A stretch of 64,000 nucleotides of DNA. Source: Psychrobacter sp. Its GTDB lineage: Bacteria; Pseudomonadota; Gammaproteobacteria; Pseudomonadales; Moraxellaceae. How positions within the stretch are numbered: position 1 is the first letter of the stretch; each line of letters starts with the position of its first letter. This document shows, in pieces, positions 29,070-39,197 of the stretch. The stretch lies in assembly GCF_030454045.1 (NCBI RefSeq), contig NZ_JAKDJE010000003.1, forward strand, positions 1-64,000, read 5' to 3'. The notes under the pieces were generated by a model, which ran no database searches, had not been told where the DNA came from, and worked only from the letters and a program-made list of their open reading frames with translations. The translations under genes and the position numbers were made by a program.

Positions 29070-31520
29070 TTAATCAGGCAGCTTTGGTGGTTTTTTAGGT
29101 TTTGGCAAAGGTGTTTTGGCATCACCAGTCGACTTATCATCATCAGCATGATTTGACTCATGACCAATACTATCGTTAGTATCGTGATTGATAGTATTGA
29201 GCGTCTTGGTGACCTTATCGTATTGGATATCATTGGTATAAGGCTTACTGTTTAGTTCTTCATCTGCTAGTCCATCATCTAGGTCTATAATCTTTTTGGG
29301 AGAGTTATGAGGCTGATTGTGATCGCCTGGTGGTTGACTGTCATAATATATGTCCGTATTGGTTTCTGAATTTTGCGCGGTTGCTTGCTTGGATTCGGGC
29401 AGTATTCTGACATCGGATAACCGGCGTACCACATAATTACTTGGTACGGCTTTTCCATTTTTTTGTGCGGAGGTATCATCAAATATCATATGACCTTGAC
29501 TATCAATACGCGCATACTTCATTGGCTTATCACGCGGCCAGAAAAAATCAGAAGGGTGGCTGATGATGTGTCCAAAGACCAGCTTTGTGAGGCGACTCCA
29601 TTCAAAGAAACGCACTTCTTTGGAGCGTAAGGCGACAAACAATGCCAGCGAAAAGCTGACGATCAGGTTGACCATACCAATAAGTGCCACGCCAAGTATA
29701 GAAACTAAAATGAGGCTCCAGCTGATGTCATCGGCAGATATATTGAATAGGCCATGTGCCAAGTTCGCGGAAGCAAAGGCAATATGGCGGATGTCAATTG
29801 GCAAACCAAATATATAGCCGATGGTGGCGGTACTCCCTAAAAAGACCCCGAATAAAAAATTACCCATGATGGCGCCTAAGTTGGCTTCTATAAAGCCGCC
29901 TAAGCGCTGAAGCCATGATTTAGGCAGGATATATTGTAGTAGCTTATGGCGTTGTATACGCGCACCCACATGGTTGTATACTGCCAAATTGTCATAGTAG
30001 CCTGCAATAAGACCTGCTAAAAACAAATATACCCCAGCAATTGCAGCATGGGGAAGAGCCAATGAATGAAACGGATCCAAGTCATGCAGCAGATGACTTG
30101 CTTTTTCTGTGCCAATCATTGGCGCGCCTGTATACTGCAACCAAGCAAAAGAAATAATAAGCGCAACAGGAACGGCTAACATGACGTTACCCATGATAGC
30201 GATGAATTGCGTACGCAAGATATCAACGACCAACTCTGATAATTTAGTCAACTGATGCGATTTTTTGCCAGAGCCTTCAGAGATGGTGGAAGCGATAGCG
30301 GCGGCGGTCATGGCTGGCTGCTTTGTCGCTACTGTGCCTCGAATCACGTGAATGAAAACGAAGCCTAAGCCATAAATCATACTGTTAATAAATGCTCTAC
30401 CCATCGGCGCGAGTGCCAATTGATAAGCCAGTATTTTTATAGTGGCCATAAAGGCAATGACGAAACCGCCAATAGAGGCCTTTTTGAGCATTTTTTGATA
30501 GCCAGCCTTGTCGGTGCTGATATAGTGCTCACCCACGCGACTGGCGTTTTCGGTGACTTTGCGTGACAAGAGTTTTGTGTTGTTATCAATCAAGTGACCA
30601 ATGCTATAGCGGCGATTGGCAGTGGTAATCAGTGTCTGGATCAACTCAATGACGGCGCGATCTCTTCTTTGATTGTCGTCTGTGACCAGCTCCGTCAAGA
30701 TACGCATGCGCTGCAAGCTTTGATCTAAGCGCAGCATCATATTGGTCAAGCGAATAGAAATACCTGTTTTGTAGATCCGTTTGCGGATAGTCGCAACGAT
30801 ATCTTCGCATTGCTCAATCATAACCAGCAATGGCGCTGGATCAACGGCTTGCTCTGGGGTGATATCTGTTAAGGTATCGAGCTCATGCGCTTGTCTATAC
30901 TGATTGACAAAGAGCACCGCTTCTTGGTTTTGGGCAACAAAAGAGGCGGAGTAGTTGAGCATCTGCGGATAAGAATCCATCAAATCAGGATGTAAGCCCA
31001 GACCGCTGATGCGATAAGACAAAATAATAATCGCATTCAAAATACTGTTCTTTGCTGTAGCAACCAAGTCTAGGTGTTTTGACTCCACCCGAAGCAGTTG
31101 CACAAGCTCATCCCATTTCTGAGTCTCGATATTGGCAAGCCAGCGCTCGTCGGTACGCTTATCAAATAAATAGCCGATCAATTCGACAACTGAATCGTCT
31201 TGAGGCAATATTGGCAAAAAGCGGTGACCAATTAACCGCCGTAAGCTGTTGAAAAACCCTTGGTCAGACATGATTCCAGTATCAGTATAAAGCGCGATTT
31301 GACGATACTGGATAATCAGTTTTAAAACGAAGCTAGAAAGCCCATCGCCGTATTCTGGATGTTGATGGAGAATATCAATAAGGGTTTGAATGTTTTGGTT
31401 GGCTAAAGCAGGTTCTTTGTCGCTGACTCGTAGTTCCTCGATCAAGCGTTTGAGCACCGCAGGATCGGGCACATCACTTAGGGCTGTAATCTGTTGTAAT
31501 ATGCGTTTTAATTCTGACAC
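29070..31520 (-). CDS. Gcr-type 'site-specific recombinase' family membrane protein
   Basis: This 816-residue protein matches, as I recall the family, proteins named site-specific recombinase Gcr (Pfam SpecificRecomb). Residues 1 to about 330 are soluble and helical. Six or more transmembrane segments follow (about residues 350-650), including LIAGYYDNLAVYNHVGARI and FIEANLGAIMGNFLFG. Residues about 700-816 are a polar, Asp/Lys/Pro-rich tail. No recombinase catalytic residues are visible, and the topology suggests a membrane role, so the inherited name is doubtful. Confidence 0.75.
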   Translation of the reverse strand: MSELKRILQQITALSDVPDPAVLKRLIEELRVSDKEPALANQNIQTLIDILHQHPEYGDGLSSFVLKLIIQYRQIALYTDTGIMSDQGFFNSLRRLIGHRFLPILPQDDSVVELIGYLFDKRTDERWLANIETQKWDELVQLLRVESKHLDLVATAKNSILNAIIILSYRISGLGLHPDLMDSYPQMLNYSASFVAQNQEAVLFVNQYRQAHELDTLTDITPEQAVDPAPLLVMIEQCEDIVATIRKRIYKTGISIRLTNMMLRLDQSLQRMRILTELVTDDNQRRDRAVIELIQTLITTANRRYSIGHLIDNNTKLLSRKVTENASRVGEHYISTDKAGYQKMLKKASIGGFVIAFMATIKILAYQLALAPMGRAFINSMIYGLGFVFIHVIRGTVATKQPAMTAAAIASTISEGSGKKSHQLTKLSELVVDILRTQFIAIMGNVMLAVPVALIISFAWLQYTGAPMIGTEKASHLLHDLDPFHSLALPHAAIAGVYLFLAGLIAGYYDNLAVYNHVGARIQRHKLLQYILPKSWLQRLGGFIEANLGAIMGNFLFGVFLGSTATIGYIFGLPIDIRHIAFASANLAHGLFNISADDISWSLILVSILGVALIGMVNLIVSFSLALFVALRSKEVRFFEWSRLTKLVFGHIISHPSDFFWPRDKPMKYARIDSQGHMIFDDTSAQKNGKAVPSNYVVRRLSDVRILPESKQATAQNSETNTDIYYDSQPPGDHNQPHNSPKKIIDLDDGLADEELNSKPYTNDIQYDKVTKTLNTINHDTNDSIGHESNHADDDKSTGDAKTPLPKPKKPPKLPD

Positions 31521-31690
31521 GTCGCACCCTTTGTTGTGGTTGTTTCAATCGTTTTTATTATTTAACAATGTGCATGATATTGTTAGGAATCATGGCTTTT
31601 TATGGCACTTAAGTGACACCTTATCTTGCGCTATTTTAATCGTAACCACGCATGGATAGTGAATTATTTTGTTAGCAGTTATTTTGCCAA

Positions 31691-31722
31691 AAAAAAGGAC
31701 AGTCATTGAACTGTCCTTTTTT
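31691..31722. terminator. Terminator after acyl-CoA dehydrogenase gene
   Basis: The stem AAAAAAGGACAGT/ACTGTCCTTTTTT with a 6-base loop can act on both strands. It lies just past the 31754-33538 gene, which reads leftward. Confidence 0.85.
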
Positions 31723-31753
31723 CATGGTTTTATCGGGTCTTCATGATGAGCAT

Positions 31754-33538
31754 TTAGCTGGCTGGTACATCAAAGTAGTCAAGATCAAAGTTCATCATCG
31801 GGTCACTACCAGCTTTGACCATTTGTGCATGAGCATCGATACGTGGCAAGATACGGCCAACGAAGTAATCTGCAAGCTTGGCTTTATTGGTGTAAAAATC
31901 GCCTTCTTTACCGTTGGCGGCTTCTACCATCAACGCAAACATGTATGAGTAAGCAAGGTAGCCAAAGGCATGCATATAATCAACCGCACAGCCATTGATT
32001 TCGTTTTTGCGTTCGCCAATATTGTTCAGCACCGTTGTAGTGAGCTCTTCAATCGTATCCGCCGCATCCAAAGTGGCTTGTTTGATACCATGATCCGCTT
32101 GCATGTTTTTGACGAAATCACGAATCTCACCCAAGAAATGCATGACATATTTGCCGTTATTTTTTGCCACTTTACGGCCTAACAGATCAAGTGCCTGAAT
32201 ACCGTTGGTACCTTCATAAATCTGAGCAATACGCGTATCACGAACGATTTGCTCCATACCCCATTCGCGGATATAGCCATGACCACCGAAGACTTGCTGG
32301 CAATCAACGGTTGCTTCTAGCGCTTTATCAGTCAAAAATGCTTTAGCCACTGGCGTCAGTAGGGCAACACGAGCAGCGGCGGCTTTTGCTGATTCAGGAT
32401 CGGTACTAAATTTTTCTTCGTCTAGGTTTTTGGCGACATACATCGCAAAGCAACGTGAAGCTTCAGTGTTGGCTTTGGCGTTCAATAGCATGCGACGGAC
32501 ATCTGCATGGTGGATGATGGCATCCGCAGGTTTTTCTGGGCTTTGTAATTGCGTATCGCTGCGGCCTTGACCACGGTCGTTGGCATATAGAGCCGCGTTC
32601 TGATAAGCAAGTTCAGAACCACCAAGACCTTGTAAGCCCATAGTGACACGCTCATAGTTCATCATGATGAACATTGAGGATAGGCCAGTGTTTTCCTCAC
32701 CAACCATCCAACCTTTGGCATCATCAAAGTTCATGACGCAAGTGGCAGACGCTTTGATACCCATTTTGTGTTCGATAGAGCCAACAGCTAATGTATTGCG
32801 CTCGCCCAAGCTACCATCTTCATTGACCAAGAATTTTGGCACGACAAACAATGAGATGCCTTTTGAGCCTTCTGGGGCATTGGGGGTTTTTGCCAATACC
32901 AAATGAATGATATTGTCAGTGAGGTCATGCTCACCACCAGTGATAAAGATTTTGGTACCAGAGATATTGTAGCTACCATCATCGTTAGGCACGGCTTTGG
33001 TTTTAATGATACCAAGATCAGTACCTGCATGCGGCTCTGTCAAGCACATGGTGCCCGACCATTCACCGTTATACATTTTTTCTAAGTAAGTTTGCTTTTG
33101 TTCTTCAGAGGCAGCCGCATTCAGACACAGCGTTGCACCGACGGTCAGGTTGGGGTATAGGGCAAACGATTGGTTGGCCGTAAAAACCATCTCTTCGGTG
33201 AGCATGGTAACCATTTTCGGGAAGCCTTGACCGCCGTATTCAGCGTTACCGCTTAAGCCAACCCAGCCTGATTCAGCATACTGTTTGTACGCGTCTTTAA
33301 AGCCTGCTGGCGTAGTAACAACACCGTCACCCTCAAAGGTTGCACCTTCTTCGTCGCCGCTACGGTTGATAGGCAATAGAATATTCTTTGAAAGTTTTGC
33401 CATTTCTTCCAAAATCATATCAACCGTTTCCATGTCGACATGAGCTAAGTTTTCGTTATTTTGCCAAAATTGTGGCGCCTTAAATACATCATTCAACATA
33501 AAACGCATGTCATTAAGAGGGGCGTTATAAACAGCCAT
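31754..33538 (-). CDS. Acyl-CoA dehydrogenase (large, C-terminally extended type)
   Basis: This flavoenzyme of about 594 residues oxidises acyl-CoA to enoyl-CoA. FAD-binding segments MCLTEPHAGTDLG and ITGGEHDL and the catalytic-Glu region AQIYEGTNGIQALDLLGRKV are present. It belongs to the roughly 600-residue group with an extra C-terminal domain (related to DmdC-type enzymes). The ATG at 33538 is preferred over the one at 33544 because AAAGGA is correctly spaced. A close paralogue lies upstream. Confidence 0.93.
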   Translation of the reverse strand: MAVYNAPLNDMRFMLNDVFKAPQFWQNNENLAHVDMETVDMILEEMAKLSKNILLPINRSGDEEGATFEGDGVVTTPAGFKDAYKQYAESGWVGLSGNAEYGGQGFPKMVTMLTEEMVFTANQSFALYPNLTVGATLCLNAAASEEQKQTYLEKMYNGEWSGTMCLTEPHAGTDLGIIKTKAVPNDDGSYNISGTKIFITGGEHDLTDNIIHLVLAKTPNAPEGSKGISLFVVPKFLVNEDGSLGERNTLAVGSIEHKMGIKASATCVMNFDDAKGWMVGEENTGLSSMFIMMNYERVTMGLQGLGGSELAYQNAALYANDRGQGRSDTQLQSPEKPADAIIHHADVRRMLLNAKANTEASRCFAMYVAKNLDEEKFSTDPESAKAAAARVALLTPVAKAFLTDKALEATVDCQQVFGGHGYIREWGMEQIVRDTRIAQIYEGTNGIQALDLLGRKVAKNNGKYVMHFLGEIRDFVKNMQADHGIKQATLDAADTIEELTTTVLNNIGERKNEINGCAVDYMHAFGYLAYSYMFALMVEAANGKEGDFYTNKAKLADYFVGRILPRIDAHAQMVKAGSDPMMNFDLDYFDVPAS

Positions 33539-33800
33539 AAACATTCCTTTGGTTTAAATAGATAAAATTGGAGTTGTTAAGATTATCAACTGTTCTCTTG
33601 ATGTAACCTTAGCGATTCATATTCAAAGTTTAACAAATAAGCTTGTGAGCGGGTGTATTTCTTCGTGAATTGTGCGTGCACCAAAAGTTAGCAGCCACTA
33701 TTGCAGTCATTGAGTAGGTTTTGGACAGAGCAACTACTTATAAAAAGCACGCGACTGGTTGCTATCAACGATCATAATCAGCACAGTAAGACCCATACCA

Positions 33801-33836
33801 AAAAAAATCGGCAACACACCGAAGTATGTTGCCGAT
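33801..33836 (-). terminator. Terminator between the two acyl-CoA dehydrogenase genes
   Basis: The stem ATCGGCAACA/TGTTGCCGAT is followed on the minus strand by eight T. It separates the two paralogues into independent transcripts. The rest of the 33545-33868 gap would hold the promoter of the downstream gene. Confidence 0.8.
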
Positions 33837-33868
33837 AAAAATACGATATGAGAGGGATTTGGGGCTAA

Positions 33869-35662
33869 TTAAAAAGCAAACTGGTCCACATCCATGCTCA
33901 TGTATGGCTCAACGCCTGTGCTGATACGCTGTACATAGGTCGTGGTGCGTGGTAGTAGTTTAGTGAAATAGAACTGAGCCGTTTTGACCTTGGCATCATA
34001 GAATGCTTTTTCGCCAGTGCCGTCAGCAATAGCGGTTTGAGCAACCAATGCCATACGCGCCCATAAATAAGCCAAAGTTACATAACCACTAAAGTACATA
34101 TAATCAACCGCGGCAGCGCCAACAGCGTCTGGGTTTTCAGTGGCTTGCATCCCAATACGTGACGTTAGATCACCCCATTCTTTGACATGTTTGGCAAGCG
34201 GGCGGATGAACTGACCCATCTCGTCATTTTCTTTGTTCTCTTCACAGAATGTTTGGATAATTTTGACAAAGTTTGCAAGCAGTTTGCCTTGCGAGCCCAG
34301 CACTTTACGTCCAAGAAGATCAAGAGCTTGGATCTCAGTGGTGCCTTCGTATAGGCAAGCAATACGGGTATCACGGACGTTTTGCTCCATGCCCCATTCG
34401 CTAACAAAACCATGACCACCGTAAACTTGAACACCGTGATTGGCAGCTTCGAGCCCCGTTTCAGTCAAGAACGCTTTAGCAATTGGTGTCAACAGTGACA
34501 GCATTTGATCTGCAAATTTAAGATCATCGCCTTCGCCTTTGGCAACGGTATCGGCAAAGTGTGAGAGGTAATAAACGAGCGCACGACCACCTTCGGCAAA
34601 GGCTTTTTCGGTCAACAGCATGTTGCGAACGGCTGGATGAACGATGATTGGGTCAGCAGCTTTCTCTGGCGCTTTGGCACCTGATAGCGCGCGCATCGCT
34701 AGGCGATCTTTTGCGTAAGTCAATGAGCCTTGGAACGCATATTCTGCTGCAGTCAAACCTTGAACAGCAGTACCGATACGAGCGACGTTCATAAAGGTAA
34801 ACATGCACTGTAAACCGCGGTTTTCTGGGCCAATCAAGTAGCCTTTTGCACCATCAAAGTTCATCACGCAAGTCGCTGAAGCTTTGATACCCATTTTGTG
34901 CTCAATAGAGCCACAGACGACGTTGTTGTTTTCGCCAAGGCTGTTGTCTTCATTGACCAACACTTTAGGTACGATAAACAGTGAGATGCCTTTGGTGCCA
35001 GCAGGCGCGCCTGGTAGACGGGCTAGAACGATATGAATGATGTTGTCGGTGAGGTCGTGCTCGCCTGCTGAGATGAAGATTTTTTGACCGGTGATGCTAT
35101 AAGTACCGTCATCATTTGGCTCAGCTTTGGTACGGATAATACCCAAGTCAGAACCCGCATGGGCTTCTGTCAAGCACATGGTGCCTGACCATTCGCCGGT
35201 GACCATTTTTTCTAGGTAAGTTTGTTTTTGCTCATCAGTGCCATGGTGCTCGATGGTCTGGATAGCGCCATGCGATAGGCCAGGATACATAGAAAATGAC
35301 CAGTTAGCCGTACCGACCATCTCATTGATGACCGTTGATAGTGAGAACGGCATGTTTTGACCACCAAACTCTTCTTCAGCAGATAAAGCAGGGAAGCCAA
35401 GCTCACAGTACTGCTTATAAGCGTCTTTAAAGCCTGTGGGTGTGGTCACAGTACCGTTGTCAAACTGGCAGCCTTCTGCATCGCCGCTTTGGTTCAATGG
35501 TGATAGCTCGTTTTCGGCAAAGCTTGCCGCCATCTCAAATAGGCTGTCCATCAACTCACGATCAGCCTCTTGAAATGCAGGCAACGTTTTGTAGTGGCTT
35601 TCACTATCGAGTAGCTCATGCATCACGAATTGAATGTCACGTAAGGGCGCTTTGTATTGCAT
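33869..35662 (-). CDS. Acyl-CoA dehydrogenase (paralogue)
   Basis: This 597-residue enzyme is of the same subgroup as the next gene, with MCLTEAHAGSDLG, ISAGEHDLTDN and the catalytic-Glu segment LYEGTTEIQALDLLGRKVL. The pair clearly arose by duplication but has diverged in the middle and at the C-terminus, which suggests different chain-length or branched substrates. It is leftward, with its own terminator. Confidence 0.93.
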   Translation of the reverse strand: MQYKAPLRDIQFVMHELLDSESHYKTLPAFQEADRELMDSLFEMAASFAENELSPLNQSGDAEGCQFDNGTVTTPTGFKDAYKQYCELGFPALSAEEEFGGQNMPFSLSTVINEMVGTANWSFSMYPGLSHGAIQTIEHHGTDEQKQTYLEKMVTGEWSGTMCLTEAHAGSDLGIIRTKAEPNDDGTYSITGQKIFISAGEHDLTDNIIHIVLARLPGAPAGTKGISLFIVPKVLVNEDNSLGENNNVVCGSIEHKMGIKASATCVMNFDGAKGYLIGPENRGLQCMFTFMNVARIGTAVQGLTAAEYAFQGSLTYAKDRLAMRALSGAKAPEKAADPIIVHPAVRNMLLTEKAFAEGGRALVYYLSHFADTVAKGEGDDLKFADQMLSLLTPIAKAFLTETGLEAANHGVQVYGGHGFVSEWGMEQNVRDTRIACLYEGTTEIQALDLLGRKVLGSQGKLLANFVKIIQTFCEENKENDEMGQFIRPLAKHVKEWGDLTSRIGMQATENPDAVGAAAVDYMYFSGYVTLAYLWARMALVAQTAIADGTGEKAFYDAKVKTAQFYFTKLLPRTTTYVQRISTGVEPYMSMDVDQFAF

Positions 35663-36105
35663 AACTTCCTGTCCTTTTTAGAATGTAGTTGATGATAATC
35701 AATAGCGAGCCTATGGTTGCGCTGTCTTATAGCGTCCAAATTTAGCTCTCGTCAATCTGAGCAGCCTAAATAAGTGTATAAAAATAGGTAGTAAAACAGA
35801 TCAATCAAGTCATCGATTACATAAAATAGTATTAAGAATAATGGTGATCGCCAGAGTCGGTTTGATAAATAGTAAGCTCTGACAAATTCACTATAAAAGA
35901 TAGGCGTTCATCGGTGATTATACAAGTTTGGTGAAAGCACTGATAAGTCATGAACCTGTCTTGCATCGATTGTGCAATCAACGTTAGGCCTCAATCTGAA
36001 TCATTAATAACCCTATGAAACATTGATCGATATACAACAGGACAGATCAAAGATTCAGAGTTATATCAGCCAATTTTCATCATAAAAATAACGTTCGCAT
36101 AAAGA
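35663..36105. other. Intergenic region, about 440 bp
   Basis: This AT-rich stretch holds the promoter region of the acyl-CoA dehydrogenase gene. No gene, repeat or RNA could be supported. Confidence 0.5.
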
Positions 36106-36143
36106 AAAACCGCTTTAGAGGCAAAGGCGCCAATAAGCGGTTT
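36106..36143 (-). terminator. Terminator after EAL-domain gene
   Basis: The arms AAAACCGCTT and AAGCGGTTT pair around an 18-base loop, followed by T5 on the minus strand. Confidence 0.7.
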
Positions 36144-36164
36144 ATGATACCCAGAAAACAAGAG

Positions 36165-37877
36165 CTATTCGGTGGCATACTGTTTGACCAGCATATCAGT
36201 GGCCACATCAGCAGGGACAGGTTTGCCAAACCAATAGCCCTGACCAATTTTGCAACCCATATCGAACAACACATCGCGCTGCTGTTCGGTTTCGATACCT
36301 TCTGCCACCACATGCATGTCTAGAGCATCTGCCAAGTCTAGAATGGCTTTTACAATGGCATGCTGAGTACGGTCGGTATCAATTTTTGAGATAAAGCTCC
36401 TATCAATTTTAATAAAATCAAAGGGGTATTCTTGTAGATAACTCAAAGAGGCGTAACCAGTACCAAAGTCATCTAACGCTAGGCAGACACCTAACTCTTT
36501 GAGAGAGGTTAGTTGTTTTCGCACATCATCATGGCGCTGAATCAAAGAGGATTCAGTCACTTCAATATGTAGCTGGCAAGCTACAATATTGTGCTGTGCT
36601 AGCAAACCGCTTACCATCGCAAAAAAATCAGGGTGGCTAAATTCGGCCGCATCGGCATTGATACAGATATGCTGACAAAACCCTTGCTTTTGCCATTCAG
36701 ATAACTGCTTGGCAATCTGATTGGCCATTTGAGCAAACAGCTCAAACGATAGCTTGTGAGTCAAAATAGCATCGATAAAATGTTTTGGTTTTAACAATCC
36801 ACGAGTCGGGTGTTGCCAGCGCACCAATGCTTCAAAACCTGTGATAATACCCGTATCTAACAAAAATTTTGGTTGATAATATGGTATAAACTGACCTTCT
36901 GACGTGGCCACTCTAAGCTCTGACTCTAACTGTAGGCTGCCTGAAGTGGCCTCCTCAATGGTTTTGTCATACCAACGGATATCATCGCCGCCGTGTTGTT
37001 TGACATACTGTAGGGCTTTTTCTGCTTTGCTCAACAATCCTGCGACCTGAGCATCATTTTTGGGAAAGTAACTGACGCCTACAGAAATATGGCAGTAGAT
37101 ATTTGCATCTGTGGCCGCGTTTCCATTCATTGTGAAGGGCAGCTCACACATCTGCATGAGCGTATCTAATTGATGACGTACCATATTGCCATCTTGACAC
37201 TCAAACAATAACGCAAAGTCATCCCCGCCAAAGTGGGAAAAGCAGCGTAAATGCTCTAAATGGAGCTCTTTGATACGTTTCACAAACTTCTGTATTAAAG
37301 TGTTTATTCCCTCAGACCCCAGCAAACTTGCCAGATTGCGATAGCGGTCTATATTGAGACGTACAATCACGACTTCTTGATAGGTGTCTAATAAAACGTC
37401 ACTGGCCTGACTCAAAAACACTTTGCGATTGGGCAATCCAGTGAGTTGATCGTAGTTGAGTAAATGAGCAACCTGCTTTTGATCTTTAACGACGGCAGAC
37501 ATGTCGCGTAGCATACCCACATGATAGACAGCTTGATCGATACAAATTTTACGATAGGTGATTTGGCAATCGATCGTCTCACCATAGCGATTGGCCATGG
37601 AAAAATCCAACTCGTAGAAACCTGACTCTCTTAAATTGCTCTTGATGTCTTTTAGGATAAGCTGCTCTTCATCTGATAAAAATTCAGCCGCGTAAATACC
37701 GAGTGGACGACCGACCAAAAAGGACTCTTTATAGCCAATCATAAGCTCATAGCTGGCATTGACAGATAGATAGCGTAAATTGCTGTCTAATACAAAAACA
37801 GCATCTTCGATCTGCTCACACAGTTGGGCCATGAGTCGCTGTTTAATCGATACTGAAATGGGGTCAAAGTTGCTCAT
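36165..37877 (-). CDS. PAS-GGDEF-EAL cyclic-di-GMP signalling protein
   Basis: This 570-residue soluble protein has a PAS sensor (about residues 15-130), a GGDEF domain (about 140-310) and an EAL domain (about 325-565). The cyclase motif reads GGDDF, with Asp in place of Glu, so synthesis may be weak or lost. The phosphodiesterase motifs EALVRW, VTESSL and DDFGTGYASLSYL look intact. It probably degrades cyclic-di-GMP under control of a PAS-bound signal. No transmembrane segment is seen. Confidence 0.92.
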   Translation of the reverse strand: MSNFDPISVSIKQRLMAQLCEQIEDAVFVLDSNLRYLSVNASYELMIGYKESFLVGRPLGIYAAEFLSDEEQLILKDIKSNLRESGFYELDFSMANRYGETIDCQITYRKICIDQAVYHVGMLRDMSAVVKDQKQVAHLLNYDQLTGLPNRKVFLSQASDVLLDTYQEVVIVRLNIDRYRNLASLLGSEGINTLIQKFVKRIKELHLEHLRCFSHFGGDDFALLFECQDGNMVRHQLDTLMQMCELPFTMNGNAATDANIYCHISVGVSYFPKNDAQVAGLLSKAEKALQYVKQHGGDDIRWYDKTIEEATSGSLQLESELRVATSEGQFIPYYQPKFLLDTGIITGFEALVRWQHPTRGLLKPKHFIDAILTHKLSFELFAQMANQIAKQLSEWQKQGFCQHICINADAAEFSHPDFFAMVSGLLAQHNIVACQLHIEVTESSLIQRHDDVRKQLTSLKELGVCLALDDFGTGYASLSYLQEYPFDFIKIDRSFISKIDTDRTQHAIVKAILDLADALDMHVVAEGIETEQQRDVLFDMGCKIGQGYWFGKPVPADVATDMLVKQYATE

Positions 37878-38030
37878 AATAATGTTTCACAAAAAATAAA
37901 GGCTTATAAAAAATAAGTACTGTGATTCACTTTACTAAATTAGAACTAAGATCACTTTTGATTCTACACAATATAAAACAAAAGTTCTATTTTATTAATG
38001 TGTGCAAACGATAGTAAATATTATTATTGA

Positions 38031-38900
38031 TTACTTACTTGAATGATGTAGAGCGAGTAAGGTGGCTAGAGCAACGACTGGCGCCGTCTCTGTGCGTAAT
38101 ACTCTGTTGCCAATTTGCCAAGGCATAAAACCTACAGATTCTGCTTTTTGACATTCATCGTTACTGAGACCACCTTCAGGACCAATCAATAGTTCAATAT
38201 AGGGAGACTCTTGCTTGAGAACTGAGGCCAGTTTCTCAGGTTTTGCAGGTTGTCCTGCCGCAGGCACACTCATCTGCATACGTAGATCTGCAGCGCTACG
38301 TAGCACTTGATAATAAGTGTCTTGACTGAGTATAGAGACGATAGGGCTGACCATTGTTGCTGTATTCAAAGAATCAGAATGGTTTAGCCATTCATTGATA
38401 GATAATGGGGTAAGTATCAGAGGTGGGCGATTCAGGCCGCATTGCTCGCATGCTGCTATAGCGACTTGTTGCCAGTGAGCCAGTTTTTTCTCGATTTGTG
38501 CAGGTTTTAGGTTGACCTCACCATGATGACTACTAAGCAGTTGAATAGCCGTGACACCAAGCTCTGTTGCTTTTTGTACCGCATAATCCATCCGCTCGCC
38601 ACGGCTCATTACTAAACCAATTTTGCTAATAATAGGTGAGCTGCGATCATCATCTAAGTGAGACAATAGAGTAGCAGTGGCCTTTTTTTTGCTAATGGTT
38701 TGTAGCTCTACCTGATACTCACCGCCAAATCCATCAAACAAAATACCTTGGTCACCGACATTGGCGCGCAGTACCCGGCACCAGTGATGGACGACGCTGT
38801 CTGGTAACTCAACGTGGCTCCCTAGAGGTAGGTCACCCAGCTTAGGTAAAGGCATAGCATCAGTATTGTCGTTATTAATGGCATAAAAAAAACGTCGCAC
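38031..38900 (-). CDS. rsmE: 16S rRNA m3U1498 methyltransferase
   Basis: This SPOUT-class SAM enzyme (289 residues) methylates U1498 of 16S rRNA. The N-terminal PUA-like domain has HWCRVLRANVGDQGILFDG. The knot region has KATELGVTAIQLL, LIGPEGGLSNDE and the closing RVLRTETAPVVALATL. A hydrophilic insert lies near residues 190-225. It is monocistronic and leftward. Confidence 0.95.
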   Translation of the reverse strand: MRRFFYAINNDNTDAMPLPKLGDLPLGSHVELPDSVVHHWCRVLRANVGDQGILFDGFGGEYQVELQTISKKKATATLLSHLDDDRSSPIISKIGLVMSRGERMDYAVQKATELGVTAIQLLSSHHGEVNLKPAQIEKKLAHWQQVAIAACEQCGLNRPPLILTPLSINEWLNHSDSLNTATMVSPIVSILSQDTYYQVLRSAADLRMQMSVPAAGQPAKPEKLASVLKQESPYIELLIGPEGGLSNDECQKAESVGFMPWQIGNRVLRTETAPVVALATLLALHHSSK

Positions 38901-39115
38901 TTGGTCTTATTCCTATTATTTGATTGTGAGCGATTATTATTGACCCAATAGAATATCACTTGATGCTACGAAAGGCACTCCCTTTATGATAATTACTGCT
39001 AGATAACAGCGCTCAACGGATAAACGACATTATCATATAGTAAGAAAAATTTAAGAAATACATTAAGATGAAATGTGTTTTTTGATACATGAATGTCCAG
39101 TAGATAAAATTTTCC

Positions 39116-39149
39116 AATAAAAAAACTGGCACTCCGAAGAGCGCCAGTT
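39116..39149 (-). terminator. Terminator after metF
   Basis: The stem AACTGGC(G/A)CTC with a TTCG loop on the minus strand is followed by T7. It closes the ahcY-metF operon. Confidence 0.85.
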
Positions 39150-39197
39150 AGTTATAAATTCATTATATACTTGCTTAATTATCAAGATTATCAAGTA

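Noticed and set aside
37900..38030. Possible small RNA between the EAL gene and rsmE
   Set aside because: The stretch is AT-rich with no terminator or promoter pair that could define an RNA.
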